A stretch of 64,000 nt of DNA from Deferribacteres bacterium (lineage in GTDB: Bacteria > Chrysiogenota > Deferribacteres > Deferribacterales > Geovibrionaceae). The notes beneath the pieces were generated by a model, which searched no databases, was not told where the DNA came from, and worked only from the letters and a program-made list of their open reading frames with translations. Below, piece by piece: positions 47,152-57,457 of the stretch. Where the stretch lies: the NCBI GenBank assembly GCA_023395255.1, contig JAEWZN010000011.1, forward strand, positions 124,001-188,000. The letters run 5' to 3'. Both the position numbers and the translations under genes were made by a program. Each line of letters begins with the position of its first letter. The stretch's first letter is position 1.

Positions 47152-49491
47152 ATGGCTAATTTAAATGAACTTATAAACACAGACAAGCTGAAAAAACAGC
47201 TGGAACAGTTTTCAGAATTTTCAGGTTTTCCGGCCAGCGTACACGGGACGGACGGGGGAATCCTAGTGAAAGCTGACGGAAATACATTTGCCGATATGCT
47301 TCCGGCAGTTTTTGCAAATGCCGGAGCGGAAAACATCTTAAAAGGTATTTTACGGACAAAAAACGGCGGGATGTTTGCCATAAATTCCACAGAAATTGAT
47401 AATTTTCCGAAAATATTCTCTGCTGTTTACTCCGAAAGTGATACTGAACCCGGAAAACTTAAATCCGCAGCCGCTTATGTCTCCACCCTCACTCAGGGAT
47501 GCCTTGCCGACAATCTGCTCAGCGCTGCCCACTCCGACCTGTACTGCGATAATGTCCGTATGCTCCGTACATTTTACGCCACTGTTGAACAGAGCCCTAT
47601 ATCAATTGCAGTTACAGACAGAAACGGAACCATAGAATATGTCAACCCGTTTTTCAAAGAACTCACCGGATTTTCACGGGAGGAGATAACAGGACTCGGA
47701 TTTGATGCCCTCAAATCCGGCGAGCATGACAGAGAGTTTTACAAGGATCTCTGGCAGACAATCAGAAGCGGCGGGGTGTGGACAGGCAAGTTCATAAATA
47801 AAAAGAAAGACGGCTCCAAATATATAGAAGATGCTAAAATCGCCCCCATAATTGAAAACGGTGAAATAGTACGCTACATCGGCATTAAAACAGACATAAC
47901 CGAACAGGAACGTCTGCGTGAGCTTCTGGAGGAATCCAACCAGATGCTTGAGGCCACGGTGCGCAAACGTACGGAAAAGCTCCGCACAGCCTACATCCGC
48001 CTCAAAGAAAACCGAGACCTGCTTAAAAAAACACAGAAAGTTGCCAGAATGGGCGGCTGGATGCGTGATATGCGAACCAGACGCGGCTACTGGACTGATG
48101 AGGCGTTTGCCATCTTCGGAATAGAGCGCAGACCGGAAGCACCGACTGTAAAGGAAATTCTCACCGCCACCCATCCGGAAGACCGCGATAAGGTGAGAGA
48201 ATGGCTTGAAGCCCTGTTCGGATATACCCCGGAAAGGGAATTCAGTTTCAGGATAATACAGCCCGGAGGTGAGGAACGGATCATCACCTCCATATATTCA
48301 TACGATTTTGACTCAAACGGAAAACCATACAGAATAAACGGCATACACCACGACCAGACGGAAAAGATCCGCACGGCAGAGCGCATAGAAAAGCATGAAA
48401 AACTTCTCAGTTCTATACTGCTTTCGGCAAATGCCGGTATCTGCGTTCTGGACGGCGGCGGCCGGGTTGAGATGGTGAACCCTGAGTTCGAGAAAATATT
48501 CGGACGCAGGACAACAGGCGCAGGCAGTCTTTTTGCGGATGCCTATCCTGAGATTTTAAACAGCAGCGATGCCGAAACCCTCTGTGAAGCTTTAAGAACA
48601 AAAACACCTACGACAAGAATGGAATACAGATTTACACTCCCCTCCGGCAGTGAAAAAATACTCACCATCAGTGTTGCCGTGCCCAGGACAGACCATGATC
48701 CGGTAACACTTATCACCGCATCTGATATTACTGAGCTCAGTGAACTCCACAACAAACAGATGGAGCAGGAGGCGATGCTCATTCAGCAGTCAAAAATGGC
48801 TGCTCTCGGTGAAATGATAGGGGTAATAACTCACCAGTGGCAGCAGCCGCTGAACGCTGTTGGGATGTTCAGCCAGCTTATCGAATCGGAATTTAAAAGC
48901 AGTGATCTGAACGCTGAAAACCTGCGTGAGTACACAGCGGCCATAATGACCCAGCTTGATTTCATGTCTCAGACAGTGAAGGACTTCCGGAACTTTTTCA
49001 AACCCGGCCGCGCTGATGACAGATTTGAGCCTGTCTCCGCTCTGGAGGAGATAATAGACCTCGTCGCGGTGCATTACGCCAACAGCAGAATCGAAATAGG
49101 CCATCAACTCACCTGCGCCGCAGACACCCTCGTCCACGGTTCCAGAAATGAGTTTAAGCAGGTTATACTGAATCTTCTTGCCAATGCAAAGGACGCCATT
49201 ACTGCCCATTCAGGAGGAGCTTCCGGCGGCTTAATTCATGTAAGCTGCGCAGAAACCGCTCAGGAAGTGATCATCAGAATAAAAGACAACGGCGGCGGCA
49301 TACCGGAAAATATTAAGGACAGTATTTTCAAATCATACTTCACCACAAAAGGAAACAGCGGAACAGGGATAGGGCTTTACATATCGAAATTAATCACAGA
49401 AACCCACATGCACGGCAGCATACACGCTGATAATGAGGACAGCGGCGCAGTTTTCACCCTTCGTCTGAAAAAAGCTTCGCAGGAAGTTTAG
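47152..49491 (+). CDS. Multi-PAS sensor histidine kinase (HQW family)
   Basis: The 779-residue cytoplasmic kinase has an N-terminal region (1-130) possibly like a sensory PocR-type domain (LNELINTDKLKKQLEQFSEF), three PAS domains (about 135-265, 290-420, 425-535) and a kinase core. The H-box is VITHQWQQPLN. The ATPase shows NAKDA, DNGGGIPENI, KSYFTTKG and GTGIGLYISK. The ATG at 47152 is weakly supported by a ribosome-binding site. No response regulator lies nearby. Confidence 0.88.
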   Translation: MANLNELINTDKLKKQLEQFSEFSGFPASVHGTDGGILVKADGNTFADMLPAVFANAGAENILKGILRTKNGGMFAINSTEIDNFPKIFSAVYSESDTEPGKLKSAAAYVSTLTQGCLADNLLSAAHSDLYCDNVRMLRTFYATVEQSPISIAVTDRNGTIEYVNPFFKELTGFSREEITGLGFDALKSGEHDREFYKDLWQTIRSGGVWTGKFINKKKDGSKYIEDAKIAPIIENGEIVRYIGIKTDITEQERLRELLEESNQMLEATVRKRTEKLRTAYIRLKENRDLLKKTQKVARMGGWMRDMRTRRGYWTDEAFAIFGIERRPEAPTVKEILTATHPEDRDKVREWLEALFGYTPEREFSFRIIQPGGEERIITSIYSYDFDSNGKPYRINGIHHDQTEKIRTAERIEKHEKLLSSILLSANAGICVLDGGGRVEMVNPEFEKIFGRRTTGAGSLFADAYPEILNSSDAETLCEALRTKTPTTRMEYRFTLPSGSEKILTISVAVPRTDHDPVTLITASDITELSELHNKQMEQEAMLIQQSKMAALGEMIGVITHQWQQPLNAVGMFSQLIESEFKSSDLNAENLREYTAAIMTQLDFMSQTVKDFRNFFKPGRADDRFEPVSALEEIIDLVAVHYANSRIEIGHQLTCAADTLVHGSRNEFKQVILNLLANAKDAITAHSGGASGGLIHVSCAETAQEVIIRIKDNGGGIPENIKDSIFKSYFTTKGNSGTGIGLYISKLITETHMHGSIHADNEDSGAVFTLRLKKASQEV

Positions 49492-49539
49492 TTTTTTCTG
49501 TTATAATTAGAGACTTGTACTCATTTACACGGGGGGCAG

Positions 49540-50637
49540 ATGATAAGGCAGATAATAAACGAACGGTTTGAGCGTATAACTTTCAGCGGGAAATATGATG
49601 AGAAGGCCGCAGCGCCCCTGCTGAAAGAGGCTGACGCGCGCTTTGCCGTTCTCAGTGGACTGCCTGTCACTCCATATGCATACCCTTTTCTGGACGATCT
49701 TTGCGGCAGATGCATTTACTCATCCCTCACTGTACAGAAGAATAACATCAAAAGCGAGGATGCACTCCACCTTCTGCGCATCCTTCAGGACAGCTACCAC
49801 CGCCCCGCAGCGGAAAAAGCACTTGCCAACCTGCGGATAGTCTACGGTCTGATTGACTCAATTGTCCCCTCCCCTGAGCCTTTTATACTCACCCCGGACT
49901 TCATAAAGCGTCTGCACATGCACATCACATTTGATGTGCGCACCGAAGGGAATATTCCGGGCAGTTTCAGAACCAAGGCAGCGGACATCAAGTACTTTGC
50001 TCCGCCGGAAAGGGATATTACCCGACTGGTAAAGGAGTTCTGCGACTGGTTCAATACAGAGCTGAAATCAGTTCACCCGCTCATACGCGCATGTCTGGCG
50101 CACTACCACCTCAGCCTTATTCACCCGTTCGGTGACGGAAATGGCCGCACTGCGCGCAGCGTTGAGGCTGCGATTCTCAAAAAAGCCGGCTACAGATACC
50201 TTTACCGCTCCATAGGCATTTACTACAAAGAGAACAGAACCGAATATTACCGCAGCTTCCGCAAAAGCGAAAAGACAGGCGGCTTTGACCTTACGCCATT
50301 TATATGCTTTTTTCTGGAAGGGGTTTGCAGATCATTTGTGACAGTGACCGATATTCTGCTTGCCGGATTAAGAATAAGCGCTGTGAAAGACTTCTTTGAA
50401 TGGCTTAAATCAGAAAATAAAATTACAGAGCGTCAGTACCGGCTGCTTCACGCACTTCTGGAAGCGGACAGAACTGTCTCTGAAGAGGAGCTTTTCAGAA
50501 ACAGGATTTTCTCCGGACTGTATGAAATCGACTCCGCTGAGGAAAGAGAGACCGACTTAAGAAATCTCGCTGATACAGGAATAATTTTCAGGTTAGAAGG
50601 CGGCTTTGAGCTTAACAGGAACCTGCCGCAGAGATAG
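49540..50637 (+). CDS. Fic-family protein (probable AMP-transferase)
   Basis: The 365-residue protein has the Fic active site HPFGDGNGRTAR (His195 to Arg206), expected to transfer AMP from ATP to a target hydroxyl. The N-terminal helical part aligns with class II Fic proteins, but where the inhibitory (S/T)-x-x-x-E-G helix should be, it reads SLTVQKNN, with Gln66 for Glu. That could mean weak self-inhibition. A winged-helix-like C-terminus (about 290-365) follows. No antitoxin gene is next to it. It converges with and overlaps the next kinase gene by 26 bases. Confidence 0.88.
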   Translation: MIRQIINERFERITFSGKYDEKAAAPLLKEADARFAVLSGLPVTPYAYPFLDDLCGRCIYSSLTVQKNNIKSEDALHLLRILQDSYHRPAAEKALANLRIVYGLIDSIVPSPEPFILTPDFIKRLHMHITFDVRTEGNIPGSFRTKAADIKYFAPPERDITRLVKEFCDWFNTELKSVHPLIRACLAHYHLSLIHPFGDGNGRTARSVEAAILKKAGYRYLYRSIGIYYKENRTEYYRSFRKSEKTGGFDLTPFICFFLEGVCRSFVTVTDILLAGLRISAVKDFFEWLKSENKITERQYRLLHALLEADRTVSEEELFRNRIFSGLYEIDSAEERETDLRNLADTGIIFRLEGGFELNRNLPQR

Positions 50638-52246
50638 GCCTTGCGTGTCTGTCCAGTATGATACTGAAAACAGCACCTGACTCTCCGTTACGCACACAGA
50701 CTCTTCCCCCCATGCTGTTCTCCACAATTGCCCGCACCATGTACAGCCCGATTCCTGAGCCGTGTTCGGAGCTTTTCGTGGTGAAGTAAGGATCAAATAT
50801 TTTATTGAGAAGATGCTCAGGGATTCCGCCGCCGTTGTCTTCTATATCTATGGAGATACGCCCGTTGCTGTCGCCTATGTGTACGCATATTCTGCCGCTT
50901 TCAGTGAGTCTGCCCTGCTTTTTTGATGATTCTATGGCATCCTTTGCATTGTTGAATATATTCAGCAGAACCTGCATAAATTCATTTCTGTAACCCTCTA
51001 TGTGCACATCGCTGCGTCCGCAGTTCTCACAATCTATAAGTATGTTAGGACTACCGATATTCTTCACTTGCTTCACATCTGAGCCGTTTTTCCCTTTTTT
51101 CCAGTCGCACTTCATCTCTATACGGAGGTCATGGGAAATAGCCTGATGCGAGAAAATTTTCAATGTCGGCCAGAGGGCATCCTCAATGGTAAACAGGCTC
51201 CTCTCCTTCGACGGGCGGAGAAAATCCATAAAATCTTTAACAGTTTCCGTCATATAGGAGATTTGCTCAGTGGAAGTATTATGCACCCAGTCGATATATT
51301 CCTTATCCAGCCCTCCGGCATCGTATGTACGCACCAGATCCTGCAAAAGCATGCTGACAGCACTGAGAGGCTGTTTCCACTGGTGGGCGATGGAACGGAG
51401 CATAGCGCCCATCTCCGCCAGTTTTGACTGCTGAACAAGAAGCTGTTCCTGCTCGTAACGTTTGATGGTCTCTTCCCTTACCTTTTCCTCAAGGCTGTTC
51501 TGGAGCTCTTTCAGGTCTGATATGTCTATTGTGCTGCCTATCCCCGCGAACTCGCCGTCAATCATCACGGTGTTGGTAGCTACGCGGACAGTGCGGATTT
51601 CACCTGATTTTGTAATTATTTTGCGTTCGTGGTATTTCTGATCAAAAACCTCTCCGGCCAGTCTGCGGAGAACATTTTCCTTAACGAACCGTCTGTCGTC
51701 CTCATGCACAATCTCCCACGGGGTCATCTGCTTGAGTTCTTCCATTGTGTAGCCTGTCTTGGAGAGGTATTCAGGGTTGGCGTAGATATACTTATCTTTA
51801 TAAATGTAGATTCCGGCGAATGAATTTTCGGTCAGAATGCGGAAAAGCTGCTCAGTTTCAGCAAGTTTTTTAACCTGCCTGTCCAGAGAAGTATTAGGGT
51901 CGAATATCACCATACAGGCATTCTTTCCTTCGAAATCTATGCTTTTGATCTCACCTTTAAGAGCAATAAGAGCGCCGGAAGCTGTCTGAAAATTGAACTC
52001 GCCTGCCATTTCACAGTCATATATTTCCTCGAAAAGGCATGAACTCAAAAGTTTTGAATCTACAGGGAAAATTTCACTTGGGTCTTTACCCTCAAGACTT
52101 CCGGCCGGATAACCCAGAGAAGTTTCGGCAATGGAGTTGCAGTAAATAACCCTGCCGTTAAAAACAAGGATACCCTTACCTATTGAATCAAGTATAGAAA
52201 TGAGCAGAGCAGCATTACTGCCCGAAGAACAATTTTCACCAATCAT
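50612..52246 (-). CDS. PAS-domain sensor histidine kinase (HQW family)
   Basis: The 544-residue cytoplasmic kinase has two PAS domains (about 8-130 and 135-260), a coiled coil with EEKVREETIKRYEQEQLLVQ, the H-box SIAHQWKQPLS, and a complete ATPase domain (NNAKDA, DNGGGIPEHL, FDPYFTTKSS, GSGIGLYMV). A small insert NILIDCENCGRSDVHIEG lies before the N-box, with two Cys, at the same place as the Cys-rich insert in the 690-residue pseudo-kinase. Terminus and start look complete. Confidence 0.88.
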   Translation of the reverse strand: MIGENCSSGSNAALLISILDSIGKGILVFNGRVIYCNSIAETSLGYPAGSLEGKDPSEIFPVDSKLLSSCLFEEIYDCEMAGEFNFQTASGALIALKGEIKSIDFEGKNACMVIFDPNTSLDRQVKKLAETEQLFRILTENSFAGIYIYKDKYIYANPEYLSKTGYTMEELKQMTPWEIVHEDDRRFVKENVLRRLAGEVFDQKYHERKIITKSGEIRTVRVATNTVMIDGEFAGIGSTIDISDLKELQNSLEEKVREETIKRYEQEQLLVQQSKLAEMGAMLRSIAHQWKQPLSAVSMLLQDLVRTYDAGGLDKEYIDWVHNTSTEQISYMTETVKDFMDFLRPSKERSLFTIEDALWPTLKIFSHQAISHDLRIEMKCDWKKGKNGSDVKQVKNIGSPNILIDCENCGRSDVHIEGYRNEFMQVLLNIFNNAKDAIESSKKQGRLTESGRICVHIGDSNGRISIDIEDNGGGIPEHLLNKIFDPYFTTKSSEHGSGIGLYMVRAIVENSMGGRVCVRNGESGAVFSIILDRHARPISAAGSC

Positions 52247-52448
52247 TAAAAATGATCCTTCCCGAAAGCTGATTTCACATTATTATAACAATATTATACC
52301 TGATGTACAGGTTTTTTAATTGTGTATAATGAATTTTTTGTACTTCATAAAAACATTTTATGACCGGGCATGCTTCCTCTCTCAAATCAAAACAGAAATG
52401 AAAAGAACGTATGCTGGTTATAAAATAAGAGATGAGTCCGGAATTTCA

Positions 52449-52482
52449 AGAAAAAAAAGGGGTGTCCGAAGACACCCCTTTT
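52449..52482 (-). terminator. Terminator of the kor operon
   Basis: On the minus strand AAGGGGTGTC-TTCG-GACACCCCTT, a 10-bp stem closed by a stable UUCG loop, is followed by a T run, 25 bases after the korC stop. Confidence 0.93.
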
Positions 52483-52504
52483 AAGGCACAGAGCCTGTGT
52501 AATT

Positions 52505-53047
52505 TTACATTGCCGCTTTGGCGAGTTCTGCGCCCGCAGCGAGTGCTTTTCTGTTAAGCTCTTCTGTTCCTTTGGGAACACGGCTGAGAACCGCTTTCTC
52601 AAGGGTGGCAGGGTCAACAAGGTTGCAGAAAGTGTTAAGCGCGCCGAGGGTTACAACGTTTGCAACCATAGCTTTGCCCACTTTCTCAGCAGCAGTCACG
52701 ATTATATCGAGGCCGACAACTTTGAACTTCCCTGCGGGAGCCTTTTTAACCATAAGGTTGTCTACTATGAGAAGACCCGTGTCTTTCAGGTCTTTGCAGT
52801 ATTTATCAGCAGCTTCCTGAGTCAGAGCCACAACAACATCAGGGTACATTACTTTGGGGTAGTATATCGCATCATCACTGATGATGACCTCTGCCTTGCT
52901 TGCTCCGCCTCTTGCTTCAGGTCCGTATGACTGGGACTGAATGGCTTTTTTGCCTTCGTAAACGGAAGCAGCCATGGCAAGGATAATACCGGCAGTAATC
53001 ATACCCTGTCCGCCGGAACCGCTAAGTCTTATCTCACTTCTAGCCAT
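52505..53047 (-). CDS. korC: 2-oxoglutarate:ferredoxin oxidoreductase, gamma subunit
   Basis: The 180-residue gamma subunit has the family start EIRLSGSGGQGMITAGIILA and QSYGPEARGGASKAEVIIS. With KorA, KorB and KorD it forms the enzyme converting 2-oxoglutarate and CoA to succinyl-CoA, CO2 and reduced ferredoxin, reversible in the reductive TCA cycle. The start MARSEIR is chosen for the AAGGAG 9 bases upstream. It is last in the operon. Confidence 0.93.
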   Translation of the reverse strand: MARSEIRLSGSGGQGMITAGIILAMAASVYEGKKAIQSQSYGPEARGGASKAEVIISDDAIYYPKVMYPDVVVALTQEAADKYCKDLKDTGLLIVDNLMVKKAPAGKFKVVGLDIIVTAAEKVGKAMVANVVTLGALNTFCNLVDPATLEKAVLSRVPKGTEELNRKALAAGAELAKAAM

Positions 53048-53060
53048 TTTCAATCACTCC

Positions 53061-53867
53061 TTACTTCAAACCGACCTGAGCGTCGTAAGCTTCGACGTAC
53101 TCAGGTTTCTGAACTTCATGCAGAACGCCGATGGCGAATTTGCCTTCCATCTCTTCCGCGCTCATTTCCTTGGCTTTGTTAGCGGGAACCGCGTTCTCTT
53201 TCTGCCAGAGGATCATGTTTGCGGGTGAGCCCTGTTTGTTTTTACGTCCGTAGCCTGTGGGGCAGCCGGCCATGATTTCCACAACGCTGAAGCCTTTGTG
53301 GTCAAGAGCCTGTTTGATAAGCTTTTCCATAGGAACAGCGTGGTAAGTAGTCGTTCTTGCAACGAAGGTTGCGCCTGCGCCTATTGCGAGCTGTGCTATA
53401 TCAAACTGGTTGTCCGCGTTGCCGTAAGGCGCGGTTGTGGCTCTGGAGTTTTTAGGCGTGGTAGGTGAGTACTGACCGCCTGTCATTCCGTATATATAGT
53501 TGTTGAAAACAAAGCATGTTATGTCAATGTTTCTTCTGCACGCATGGATAAAGTGGTTTCCGCCTATGGCTGTCATATCGCCGTCACCGCCGAGAGCGAT
53601 AACTTTCAGCTTGGGGTTTGCCACTTTCACGCCTGTGGCGAAAGCCAGTGAGCGTCCGTGTGTGGTGTGCAGGGTGTTGAAGTCCATGTAGCCGGGGAGA
53701 CGGCTTGCGCAGCCTATGCCTGAGGTAAGGACTATTTCATCCTTGTTGAGACCTGTGGCATCTATCGCCCTGATGAGGGACTTCATAATTATGCCGTAGC
53801 CGCAGCCGGGGCACCATATATGGGGGATTTTACCTGATCTGAGGTATTTGCTGTAATCGTAAGCCAT
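53061..53867 (-). CDS. korB: 2-oxoglutarate:ferredoxin oxidoreductase, beta subunit (TPP-binding)
   Basis: The 268-residue subunit binds thiamine diphosphate. IWCPGCGYGIIMKSL marks the N-terminal Cys region, and GGDGDMTAIGGNHFIHACRRN with NNYIYGMTGGQYSPTTP is the Mg-TPP motif. One base is shared with the korA stop region (start and stop overlap), so translation is coupled. Activity on 2-oxoglutarate rather than pyruvate is inferred from the split four-gene form and the sucCD neighbours. Confidence 0.94.
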   Translation of the reverse strand: MAYDYSKYLRSGKIPHIWCPGCGYGIIMKSLIRAIDATGLNKDEIVLTSGIGCASRLPGYMDFNTLHTTHGRSLAFATGVKVANPKLKVIALGGDGDMTAIGGNHFIHACRRNIDITCFVFNNYIYGMTGGQYSPTTPKNSRATTAPYGNADNQFDIAQLAIGAGATFVARTTTYHAVPMEKLIKQALDHKGFSVVEIMAGCPTGYGRKNKQGSPANMILWQKENAVPANKAKEMSAEEMEGKFAIGVLHEVQKPEYVEAYDAQVGLK

Positions 53868-55000
53868 TACTTAGCCCTCCTGATTTCATCGATGATCTCA
53901 ACGGGCGTAATCGGGTCGGAGTCAATTTTATTGATTCCCACAACATTCGCCTGTCCTTTCACGACTCTGTCGACCTCAAACTTCATCATACCGAGGTTGA
54001 GCTCAGGAACGATGAACTTTTTGGCTTTGCCGACATATTTCTCAAGATGTTTCTCAGGGAAAGGCCACAGGGTAAGGGGTCTGAAAAGACCGGCTTTTAT
54101 GCCTTCGGCTCTTGCCTTGATAACGGCTTCTTTAGCGGAACGGGCTGAGCTGCCGTATGCGAAAATGATGATTTCCGCATCTGCGCACTCAAACTCTTCT
54201 ACCTTCACTATGTCGTCATAGTGGTGCATTACTTTGTTTTCCTGACGGATTTCATCGGCCTGAGCCATTTTACCGTTGTTGGAGGGGAAACCGTCTTCAG
54301 CGTGGTTAAGACCGGTGATGTGGTATCTGTAGCCTGAGCCGAAATCAGCCATCGGGGGTACGAGGTCTGCGTCGGGTTTGTAGGGTTTATAGTCTTTCGG
54401 ATCGCATGTGGGTCTCTTGCGGTCAATGACCTCAAGCTCGCCGGGTTCGGGAATTTCGATGGCTTCCCTCATGTGACCGATAATTTCATCAGTGAGAATG
54501 ATTACGGGCATTCTGTACTTTTCTGAGAGGTTGAATGCGCGCACTGTTTCGTTAAGCTGCTCCTGTACTGTTGAAGGAGTGAGGACTATTGCGGGGTGGT
54601 CTCCGTGAGTTCCCCATTTAGCCTGCATAACGTCGGACTGACCGGGTCCTGTGGGAAGACCTGTTGAAGGACCGCCTCTCATAACGTTAACGATAACACA
54701 GGGCACCTCTGTAAGATACGCATAGCCGAGGTTTTCCATTTTAAGGGACATACCGGGGCCTGATGTTGCCGTCAGTGATTTTTTACCTGCGATTGAGCCG
54801 CCTATTGTCGCTGCCATAGCAGCAAGTTCGTCTTCCATCTGGATGAAGCGTCCGCCTACCTTGGGCAGTGAAGCCGAAAGACCTTCTGCAATTTCGGTTG
54901 AAGGCGTAATAGGGTAGCCTGCATAAAATCTGCAGCCCGCATAAAGGGCGCCTTCACATACTGCTTCGTTTCCTTGAAGGAATCTAATTTCTCTAGCCAC
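53867..55000 (-). CDS. korA: 2-oxoglutarate:ferredoxin oxidoreductase, alpha subunit
   Basis: The 377-residue subunit shows FLQGNEAVCEGALYAGCRF, YPITPSTEIAE, TATSGPGMSLKMENLGYA and MRGGPSTGLPTGPGQSD, all typical of KorA/OorA. Pyruvate enzymes usually have a longer or fused arrangement. AGGAGG precedes the ATG. It lies 12 bases after korD and overlaps korB. Confidence 0.94.
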   Translation of the reverse strand: MAREIRFLQGNEAVCEGALYAGCRFYAGYPITPSTEIAEGLSASLPKVGGRFIQMEDELAAMAATIGGSIAGKKSLTATSGPGMSLKMENLGYAYLTEVPCVIVNVMRGGPSTGLPTGPGQSDVMQAKWGTHGDHPAIVLTPSTVQEQLNETVRAFNLSEKYRMPVIILTDEIIGHMREAIEIPEPGELEVIDRKRPTCDPKDYKPYKPDADLVPPMADFGSGYRYHITGLNHAEDGFPSNNGKMAQADEIRQENKVMHHYDDIVKVEEFECADAEIIIFAYGSSARSAKEAVIKARAEGIKAGLFRPLTLWPFPEKHLEKYVGKAKKFIVPELNLGMMKFEVDRVVKGQANVVGINKIDSDPITPVEIIDEIRRAK

Positions 55001-55012
55001 AAATTCCTCCTG

Positions 55013-55210
55013 TTAGCCTTTTTTATAAACTTCGATTGCAAAGTCGGGACACCTAAGCTCGCACTGCATGCAAGCTATGCACTTGTCAAGGTCGGCGACA
55101 TGCGCTTTAAAGTCCTTCATATCAAGGACTTTGGTAGGACAGAGTTCCACGCAGATTTCGCAACCTTTGCAGTACTCTACAATAATGTTAATGCTTTCTG
55201 CCTTACCCAT
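55013..55210 (-). CDS. korD: 2-oxoglutarate:ferredoxin oxidoreductase, delta (ferredoxin-like) subunit
   Basis: The 65-residue protein carries two [4Fe-4S] motifs, CKGCEICVELCP and CIACMQCELRCP, passing electrons from the catalytic core to ferredoxin. The start is MGKAESINI, because AAGGAG lies 7 bases before that ATG. It is the first kor gene, about 150 bases after sucD. Confidence 0.93.
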   Translation of the reverse strand: MGKAESINIIVEYCKGCEICVELCPTKVLDMKDFKAHVADLDKCIACMQCELRCPDFAIEVYKKG

Positions 55211-55323
55211 TAACTTCTCCTTTTGTAATTGCAGCAACTTATCAATCTGCCGCATTCAGAATACGCAGCCGTCCCTGAGCCGCTGAGATCGGGTTCCGGT
55301 ACGTATCCTCTACTTTTATATTT

Positions 55324-55354
55324 AGGCCGTCCGCATACCCCATACGGACGGCCT
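55324..55354. other. Hairpin between sucD and korD
   Basis: AGGCCGTCCG / CGGACGGCCT forms a 10-bp perfect stem with an 11-base loop. On the minus strand, the gene direction, no T-tract follows (AAATATAAAA), so it is more likely an mRNA processing or stabilising hairpin than a terminator. Confidence 0.7.
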
Positions 55355-55361
55355 TTTATTT

Positions 55362-56243
55362 CTAAATTTTCCCAAGAACCTCAGCAACTTTTTTACCGAT
55401 GTCCGAAGGTAACTCCACAACATGAACACCGCACTCGGCAAGCCTTTTCATTTTGGAGGCCGCCGTGTCGTCTCCGCCGGAGATTATTGCTCCCGCGTGT
55501 CCCATTCTTTTACCTTTGGGCGCGGTCTGTCCGGCTATGAAGCTGACTACGGGCTTCGAAAAGTTGTTTTTAATCCATTCCCCTGCCTTAACCTCTGCCT
55601 GGCCGCCGATTTCGCCGATCAGAACCACAAGCTCCGTCTGCGCGTCGTACTCAAACATTTCCAGCAGGTCGATATATTTAAGACCTATTACAGGGTCTCC
55701 GCCTATTCCCACACAAGTTGACTGACCGAGACCGTATGCGCTTACCTGCTTAACGGCTTCGTAAGTCAGTGTGCCTGATTTTGAAATAATTCCCACTGTT
55801 CCGGGAGTATGTATTTCACCGGGCATAATCCCCATCTTGCATTCGCCGGGTGTGATTACACCGGGGCAGTTGGGGCCTATGAGCATTGTCCTTGAACCTG
55901 TGGTTTTTATCATTCTCTTAACCGCAAGCATGTCCCTCACGGGTATGCCTTCGGTAATGCACACACAAACATCAAGGTTCGCATCCACCGCTTCCATAAT
56001 GGAGTCAGCAGCATATGCGGGCGGAACATAGATGATAGACGCATTGGCTCCTGTTGCTCTCACCGCTTCTTCTATGGTGTCAAACACCGGAGTGCCGTCT
56101 ACGCTTTCTCCGCCTTTGCCCGGAACGACACCGGCTACGATGTTGGTTCCGTATTCTTTCATTTTGGCTGCGTGGAATCTTCCCTGACTGCCTGTAAGGC
56201 CCTGTACAATCACCTTGGTTCTGTTATTTATAAGTATGCTCAT
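55362..56243 (-). CDS. sucD: Succinyl-CoA ligase, alpha subunit
   Basis: The 293-residue subunit has the CoA-binding Rossmann region ([15 protein letters not shown]) and the phosphorylated His in the family segment [34 protein letters not shown] and [20 protein letters not shown] are also diagnostic. It interconverts succinyl-CoA and succinate with nucleotide triphosphate. It overlaps sucC by 4 bases (ATGA). Confidence 0.96.
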   Translation of the reverse strand: MSILINNRTKVIVQGLTGSQGRFHAAKMKEYGTNIVAGVVPGKGGESVDGTPVFDTIEEAVRATGANASIIYVPPAYAADSIMEAVDANLDVCVCITEGIPVRDMLAVKRMIKTTGSRTMLIGPNCPGVITPGECKMGIMPGEIHTPGTVGIISKSGTLTYEAVKQVSAYGLGQSTCVGIGGDPVIGLKYIDLLEMFEYDAQTELVVLIGEIGGQAEVKAGEWIKNNFSKPVVSFIAGQTAPKGKRMGHAGAIISGGDDTAASKMKRLAECGVHVVELPSDIGKKVAEVLGKI

Positions 56244-57457
56244 TTGTTCCCCCCTTTCTTCCTTGCAGGAGCATCGGGTGCGGGTTCGTTCGCAAGTTTG
56301 ACGGCAAGCTGGGCGGCGTCTGCCATCGTGTCTGCGGCGTAGATATTCAGTCCTGATGCTTTGGCTTCTTCGTTGATGATTTTTTTGCCTTCAGCAACGT
56401 TTGTGCCGTCAAGTCTGAGTACCACGTGCTTATCGCCCGGAACCTCGTTTGCTGCCTTAAGAACGCCTTTGGCTATTAAGTCGCAGCGGACAATACCACC
56501 GAAAATATTCACGAAGATAACCTTCACATTCGGGTCGGTAAGGATGATTCTGAAAGCCTCCCTTACCTTGTTTTCGTCCGCTCCGCCGCCAACGTCCAGG
56601 AAGTTTGCGGGTTGTCCGCCGAAGGACTTGATGATGTCCATAGTGGCCATAGCAAGGCCGGCTCCGTTTACCATGCAGCCGATATTGCCTTCCATGCTCA
56701 CGTATGACAGGTCGTAAATGGATGCCCTTACTTCCTGAGGCTCCATTTCGCCGTAGTCCTTCATCTCTTCTATCTTGGAGTGACGGAAGAGTGCGTTGTC
56801 GTCCACAGTGATTTTTGCGTCAAGGCAGACGATTTCATTGTCACTGTTTACAACAAGGGGGTTTATCTCAAGCAGCATGCAGTCATAATCCATGAAGACC
56901 TGATGCAGCTTAACCACAACCGCGGAAAACTTATTGAGAAGATTGCCTTTAAGCCCAAGTTTTTTGGCAATTTTCCTTCCCTGATAGAAGCCCATGGCTT
57001 TTATAGCGGAGAGTTTCTCCTTTATAATAGCGTCCGGTCTGCTTTCAGCGAGAGTTTCAATCTCTGTTCCGCCTTCTGCGCTTGCTATTAAGATGTGCTG
57101 CTCGTTATCTCTGTCGACCATGAAGCTCAGGTAGATTTCCTGTCTGATGTTAGTCGCCTTCTCAACGAGAATCCTGCGGACGATTTTACCCTCTTCCCCG
57201 GTCTGGTGTGTAACCAGCTTCATACCGAGCATGTGGGTTGCCTCATCATAGACATCCGAGAATGACTGAACAATCTTAACACCGCCGGCTTTTCCCCTTC
57301 CGCCTGCGTGTACCTGAGCCTTAATGACCCATTTTTCTCCTTTCAACTCTTTTGCAACGCGAAGCGCGTCGCTGGCTGTGGATGCTACTCCTCCGTCCGG
57401 TACGGGAAGACCGTACTCGCGGAGAAGACCCTTAGCCTGAAATTCGTGTAAATACAT
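56240..57457 (-). CDS. sucC: Succinyl-CoA ligase, beta subunit
   Basis: The 405-residue ATP-grasp subunit starts [20 protein letters not shown], then [18 protein letters not shown], and ends with [16 protein letters not shown]. The C-terminal tail is Lys/Ala/Pro-rich. A strong AAGGTGAG lies just before the ATG. These bases can pair perfectly with 57544-57555 in the leader (see that entry). mdh lies 127 bases upstream and is probably on the same transcript. Confidence 0.96.
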   Translation of the reverse strand: MYLHEFQAKGLLREYGLPVPDGGVASTASDALRVAKELKGEKWVIKAQVHAGGRGKAGGVKIVQSFSDVYDEATHMLGMKLVTHQTGEEGKIVRRILVEKATNIRQEIYLSFMVDRDNEQHILIASAEGGTEIETLAESRPDAIIKEKLSAIKAMGFYQGRKIAKKLGLKGNLLNKFSAVVVKLHQVFMDYDCMLLEINPLVVNSDNEIVCLDAKITVDDNALFRHSKIEEMKDYGEMEPQEVRASIYDLSYVSMEGNIGCMVNGAGLAMATMDIIKSFGGQPANFLDVGGGADENKVREAFRIILTDPNVKVIFVNIFGGIVRCDLIAKGVLKAANEVPGDKHVVLRLDGTNVAEGKKIINEEAKASGLNIYAADTMADAAQLAVKLANEPAPDAPARKKGGNK

